A program made the position numbers and the translations under genes. The notes below the pieces were generated by a model that had not been told where the DNA came from, did no database searches, and saw only the letters and a program-made list of their open reading frames with translations. From Lentzea aerocolonigenes (GTDB lineage: Bacteria; Actinomycetota; Actinomycetes; Mycobacteriales; Pseudonocardiaceae): a stretch of 64,000 bases of DNA. The stretch lies in contig NZ_JYJG01000071.1 in NCBI RefSeq assembly GCF_000955955.1, positions 20,108 to 84,107 on the forward strand, given 5' to 3'. Numbering within the stretch: the stretch's first letter is position 1; every line of letters begins with the position of its first letter. This document shows positions 60,932-64,000 of the stretch, one piece after another.

Positions 60932-61540
60932 TCAGGAACGGCCGGAGAGGTGGCGTACCAGCAACGCCAGCTGGTCCGCGTACTTCTCCGCGAACTCGGG
61001 CGTGGCCGGGTCCTCCCCGGTGAGCTGACGCGCGGTCTGCTCCAGCGTCAGCGGTGCCGCGGCCGCCGCCATGAGAACGAGCAGTAGCAAGCTCGGGTCC
61101 AGGTCCGCGGGGATCTCGCCGGACTTCTGGCGGGTCCGGAAGAACTCGACCTGGCCGCGGAGGAACTCCGCGTCGACGGTCGGGGTGTCGCCGGACAGGT
61201 TCGCCCACGCCCACAGGCGGCCCTGGTCGCGGTTGTGCGCCGTCGTCATCACGAAGGCCTTGATCACCTCGGCCAGCGGCTGCTCGGTGCTCGCCATCGT
61301 GGTGCCCTCGGTGTGCCAGGCGGTGGCCAGTTCCTTGTACAGGCCCTCTTTGCCGCCGAAGTAGTACGAGATCAGCTGCTTGTTCACGCCCGCTCGCGCC
61401 GCGATGTCCGTCGTGCGCGTCGCCGCGTAGCCCTTCGCCCCGAACTCCGCCGCGGCCGCCTCCAGCAGCAGGGCCCGCGTGCGTTCCGGGTCGCGCTTGC
61501 GTTCCGAAGAGCTGGGAGAGCGGCGTTGATCCACCGCCAC
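60932..61540 (-). CDS. TetR family transcriptional regulator
   Basis: A ~202-residue repressor: HTH LLLEAAAAEFGAKGYAATRT, TDIAARAGVNKQLISYYFGG; C-terminal TetR domain (GEIPADLDPSLLLLVLMAAA). GTG 61540 or 61534 are both plausible; the longer TTG frame to 61570 would overlap the operators. Divergent from the FAD monooxygenase; two operators lie between. Ends 36 bp upstream of the VWA gene start. Confidence 0.88.
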   Translation of the reverse strand: MAVDQRRSPSSSERKRDPERTRALLLEAAAAEFGAKGYAATRTTDIAARAGVNKQLISYYFGGKEGLYKELATAWHTEGTTMASTEQPLAEVIKAFVMTTAHNRDQGRLWAWANLSGDTPTVDAEFLRGQVEFFRTRQKSGEIPADLDPSLLLLVLMAAAAAPLTLEQTARQLTGEDPATPEFAEKYADQLALLVRHLSGRS

Positions 61541-61559
61541 ACGGTAGCCGACCGGACCA

Positions 61560-61602
61560 GTTTCAACCAACGGGTTGACTTAATCAACCAAGCGGTTGAA
61601 AC
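61560..61602. promoter_or_regulatory. Two TetR operators before the FAD monooxygenase
   Basis: TCAACCAACGGGTTGA (61563-61578) and TCAACCAAGCGGTTGA (61584-61599) have the same 6-bp arms and 4-bp centres, 21 bp apart. The 43-bp whole is bounded by GTTTCAACC and GGTTGAAAC. A TTGACT -35-like box lies within, so repression of the monooxygenase promoter is expected. Confidence 0.8.
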
Positions 61603-61610
61603 TCGGCCAC

Positions 61611-62771
61611 ATGAGAATCGCGGTGGTTGGTGGAGGAATCGGCGGGCTGTGCCTGGCGCACGGGTTGCGCAAGGCCGGCGTGGACGTGGCGGTGTACGAG
61701 CGCGATCTCTCGCGCACGGACCGCCTGCAGGGGTATCGGGTGCACATCAACCCGCACGGTGCCGCGGCGTTGCGGGAGTGTCTGCCCGCGGCGAACTGGG
61801 AACGGTTCGAGCGCGGTGCGGGCAGTGGTGGCAACGGGTTCTGCTTCATGTCGGAACAGCTCAAGCCGTTGCTGGTGCTCGACTCCGACGAGGAGCGGCA
61901 CTACTCGGCGAGCCGGATCACGCTCCGGCAGGTCCTGCTGGACGGTCTGGACGTCCAGTTCGGCAAGAGGTTCGAGCGGTACGAACAGGGTGAGAACATC
62001 AGGCTGCACTTCGAGGACGGGACGACGGCGGAGTGCGACGTGCTGGTCGGCGCGGACGGGATCCGGTCGCGGGTGCGTCAGCAGTACCTGCCGCACGCGG
62101 GCACCGAGGACGTCGGTGTCACGGCGATCGCGGGCAAGCTGCTCCTGGACGAGCACGACTGGGTGCCGCGGGAACTGGTGGAGAGGGCGAACTCGATCAT
62201 CCCGACGGGCAGGGCCGGGATGTTCCTGGTCGCGCACGACGGCCTGGGCGTGACCGACAACCCGGACGACCCGTTCTTCGACAACGTGCGTCCGTACCTG
62301 ATGTGGGCCTACGCGGCGGCGGATCTGAGGGTTCACGACGGCATGGATCTGCAACGGGAGGTGCTCGGCCGGATCGCGCGGTGGAGCCCGGTGCTCAGCC
62401 GGATCGTCCAGGCCTCGCCCGTCGAGTCGGTCAGCCAGTGGCGGATCCGGTCGTCGAAGCCGATCGAACGCTGGCAGCCGACGAACATCACGCTGCTCGG
62501 CGACGCGATCCACGCGATGACGCCGATGCGGGGGATCGGGGCGAACATCGCGTTGCGGGACGCGCAGTTGCTCGCGAGGTGCATCGCGGAGGGCGGTGAC
62601 TCCGTCGCCAGGTACGAGCGCGAGATGTACGACTACGGGTTCGCGGCGGTCCGCGACTCGCTCAAAGCGGCCAAGCAGTTCGCCGACGGCAGCCCGGTGG
62701 CGCGGACGATCTTCAAGACCGTGCTCAGGACCGCGAGTGCCGTGCCCGCGTTGAAGCGCGCGATGTTCTGA
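61611..62771 (+). CDS. FAD-dependent aromatic monooxygenase (TetX/PHBH type)
   Basis: A 386-residue flavin hydroxylase. GGGIGGL at 7-13; GADGIRS near 150; GDAIHAMTPMRGIGAN near 296. QGYRVHINPHGAAALRECLP is the family's second motif. Members hydroxylate or inactivate polyketides, tetracyclines and rifamycins, and this TetR-linked layout suits inducible detoxification; the substrate here is unknown. Start ATG 61611. GAAACT 7 bp upstream suggests leaderless transcription. Confidence 0.88.
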   Translation: MRIAVVGGGIGGLCLAHGLRKAGVDVAVYERDLSRTDRLQGYRVHINPHGAAALRECLPAANWERFERGAGSGGNGFCFMSEQLKPLLVLDSDEERHYSASRITLRQVLLDGLDVQFGKRFERYEQGENIRLHFEDGTTAECDVLVGADGIRSRVRQQYLPHAGTEDVGVTAIAGKLLLDEHDWVPRELVERANSIIPTGRAGMFLVAHDGLGVTDNPDDPFFDNVRPYLMWAYAAADLRVHDGMDLQREVLGRIARWSPVLSRIVQASPVESVSQWRIRSSKPIERWQPTNITLLGDAIHAMTPMRGIGANIALRDAQLLARCIAEGGDSVARYEREMYDYGFAAVRDSLKAAKQFADGSPVARTIFKTVLRTASAVPALKRAMF

Positions 62772-62779
62772 AAAAAGAT

Positions 62780-62807
62780 TGAACCGAACTGGCGTGCTCT
62801 GCGTGTG
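62780..62807 (+). promoter_or_regulatory. Candidate ECF-sigma promoter of the repeat lipoprotein
   Basis: TGAACC, 16 bp, CGTGTG resembles ECF promoters (-35 GAAC, -10 CGT). It lies ~36 bp upstream of the ATG. Weak evidence: the spacing is right but the -10 is short. Confidence 0.3.
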
Positions 62808-62842
62808 TGTGGCGTTGGAGGGCACTAGCCAGGAGGTTCGAG

Positions 62843-63994
62843 ATGATCCGCAAGGGCGTTGCGGTCGTCGTGTTGGGGTTGGTCTCGCTCACGGCCTGCG
62901 CGAGCACGCCGGAGAGCAAGCCGGTGGCGCAGCAGCAGGAAACCGTTGTGGCGCTGAAGACCGCGGAGATCGACGACCTCGGGCCGGTGGTCACCGATGT
63001 CAACGGGTTCACGCTCTACCGGTTCGACGGTGACAAGCCGAACGAGTCCACTTGCGACGGTGAGTGTGCCGCGAGCTGGCCTCCCGCAACGGTTCCCGAC
63101 GAGAACTTCACCGTCGAGGGCGTGGACAAGGCGCTGGTCGGCAGCATCGTCCGCAAGGACGGGTCGAGGCAGCTGACCGTCGACGGGATGCCGCAGTACC
63201 GGTTCGCCAAGGACGAGAAGCCCGGCGAGACCAAGGGGCAGGGCTTGCAGGGCAAGTGGTTCGTCACCGGCAAGGGCGGCGAACGCACCAGGCTGGCCGC
63301 TCGCACCGGCGTGATCGCGGGCCTCGGCGCGGTGCTGACCAACGACGCCGGCCTCACGCTCTACCGGTTCGACGGCGACAAGCCCGGTGAGTCCACTTGC
63401 GACGGCAAGTGTGCCGAGTCGTGGCCTGCGGTCACGGTGGAGGGCGAGCCGCGCGTCAAGGGTGTCGACCCGAAGCTGCTGGGGACGATCACCCGCAAGG
63501 ACGGCAAGAAGCAGCTCACGGTCTCGAACTGGGCGCAGTACACGTTCAAGAACGACACCAAGCCCGGTGAGGCCAAGGGTGTGACGGTGCCGCAGTGGTT
63601 CGCCACGGCCATCGACGGCAAGAAGGCTCAGCAGAACAAGGCGATCGCGCTCACCAGCGCGACCGTCAAGGGCCTCGGCGTCGTCGCCACCGACAAGGAC
63701 GGCATGACGCTGTACAGGTTCGACGACGACACCGCCACACCGCCGGCGAGCAACTGCTCCGGTCAGTGCGCGGTGCAGTGGCCTCCCGCTTACGTCAGCG
63801 AGGGTTTCCAGGTGCAGGGCGTGGATCCCTCACTCGTGGGGACGATCGAGCGGGACGGGAAGGAACAGCTCACCATCGCCGGATATCCGCAGTACCTCTT
63901 CTCAGGTGACAAGGTCTGCGGTGATGCCAACGGACAGGGCGTTGGCGGGAAGTGGTGGGCCACCAAGGCCGACGGAAGTCGCGCCGGCCAGTAA
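62843..63994 (+). CDS. Lipoprotein with three COG4315-type repeats
   Basis: A 383-residue lipoprotein. Lipobox LTAC near residue 19. Three homologous ~110-residue units begin near residues 40, 155 and 275; each has TLYRFD(G/D)D, a Cys pair separated by three residues (STCDGECA, STCDGKCA, SNCSGQCA), W-P and a later (M/A/Y)PQY or AQYxF. Single and double copies are known as secreted repeats of unknown function. AGGAGG precedes ATG 62843. Only 6 bases remain to the window edge. Confidence 0.85.
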   Translation: MIRKGVAVVVLGLVSLTACASTPESKPVAQQQETVVALKTAEIDDLGPVVTDVNGFTLYRFDGDKPNESTCDGECAASWPPATVPDENFTVEGVDKALVGSIVRKDGSRQLTVDGMPQYRFAKDEKPGETKGQGLQGKWFVTGKGGERTRLAARTGVIAGLGAVLTNDAGLTLYRFDGDKPGESTCDGKCAESWPAVTVEGEPRVKGVDPKLLGTITRKDGKKQLTVSNWAQYTFKNDTKPGEAKGVTVPQWFATAIDGKKAQQNKAIALTSATVKGLGVVATDKDGMTLYRFDDDTATPPASNCSGQCAVQWPPAYVSEGFQVQGVDPSLVGTIERDGKEQLTIAGYPQYLFSGDKVCGDANGQGVGGKWWATKADGSRAGQ

Positions 63995-64000
63995 GAAAAC

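Overview
The window is GC-rich with dense, short-spaced genes and frequent GTG/TTG starts. It carries mycothiol-dependent, F420/deazaflavin-dependent, DUF397/DUF5753, YbaB-EspC and polymorphic-toxin families, which points to a mycelial actinomycete. The combination best fits Pseudonocardiales (a Lentzea/Saccharothrix-like organism). This taxonomic call is an inference. No rRNA, tRNA, transposase, integrase or CRISPR array was seen.

Layout. 0-5.9 kb: an S9 prolyl-oligopeptidase-type peptidase, an FAD oxidoreductase, a RES-Xre toxin-antitoxin pair with its own palindromic promoter region, an HdeD-like membrane protein and an ASCH-domain protein. 5.9-13.4 kb: a minus-strand conflict locus read in the order YbaB, EspC-like type VII secretion target, a 1601-residue polymorphic toxin (WXG-type helical N-terminus, about 800 residues of Pro/Ser/Asp/Gly/His repeats, a candidate caspase/C80-like self-cleaving domain, a coiled coil and a PD-(D/E)XK-like nuclease tip), an Imm49-like immunity protein and a YezG-like protein. 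13.5-22.3 kb: FKBP isomerase, secreted trypsin, secreted beta-propeller protein, EI24 protein, an XRE regulator with two small proteins, GNAT, deazaflavin-dependent nitroreductase, a lipoprotein, YihY/BrkB and a small membrane protein. 22.3-36 kb: an unassigned membrane protein, a cysteine desulfurase-like enzyme, TetR plus YqeB facing a Tat-exported GH95-like glycosidase across a palindromic operator, an Eis-like GNAT, a DinB-fold thiol enzyme, a quinone oxidoreductase, a secreted endonuclease I, Nudix, a Y-family polymerase, a methyltransferase and a HisZ/HisRS-like orphan.

36-39.3 kb: DUF397, XRE-DUF5753 and a TIR/SEFIR-TPR protein, a possible signalling or defence island. 39.3-50.9 kb: ArsR plus tandem SRPBCC, GyrI-like, aminotransferase, a repeat-rich scar with a 5'-truncated gene, PPOX, an SDR plus an HTH regulator with a decayed tandem copy of its own 3' end, RNase HI carrying two Cys/His motifs, DUF1801, TetR facing an FMN reductase across two operators, a compact amidase coupled to a 54-residue ORF, and membrane proteins. 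51-64 kb: a beta-family protein, an MBL-fold hydrolase, acyltransferase-3, a mycothiol-dependent enzyme, uvrA under a LexA box, SRPBCC, two paralogous membrane-anchored VWA-like proteins, TetR facing an FAD monooxygenase across two operators, and a three-repeat lipoprotein.

Themes. Several local regulators (TetR x3, ArsR, Xre antitoxin) have palindromes directly in front of their own or a divergent gene, often with a -10-like hexamer 6-9 bp from the start codon, as expected for leaderless mRNAs. Convergent neighbours often overlap at their stop codons. Among the less routine loci are the polymorphic toxin with its putative internal protease, the TIR/SEFIR-TPR island, the RES-Xre pair and the repeat/duplication scars at 42.2-42.7 kb and 44.6-44.9 kb.
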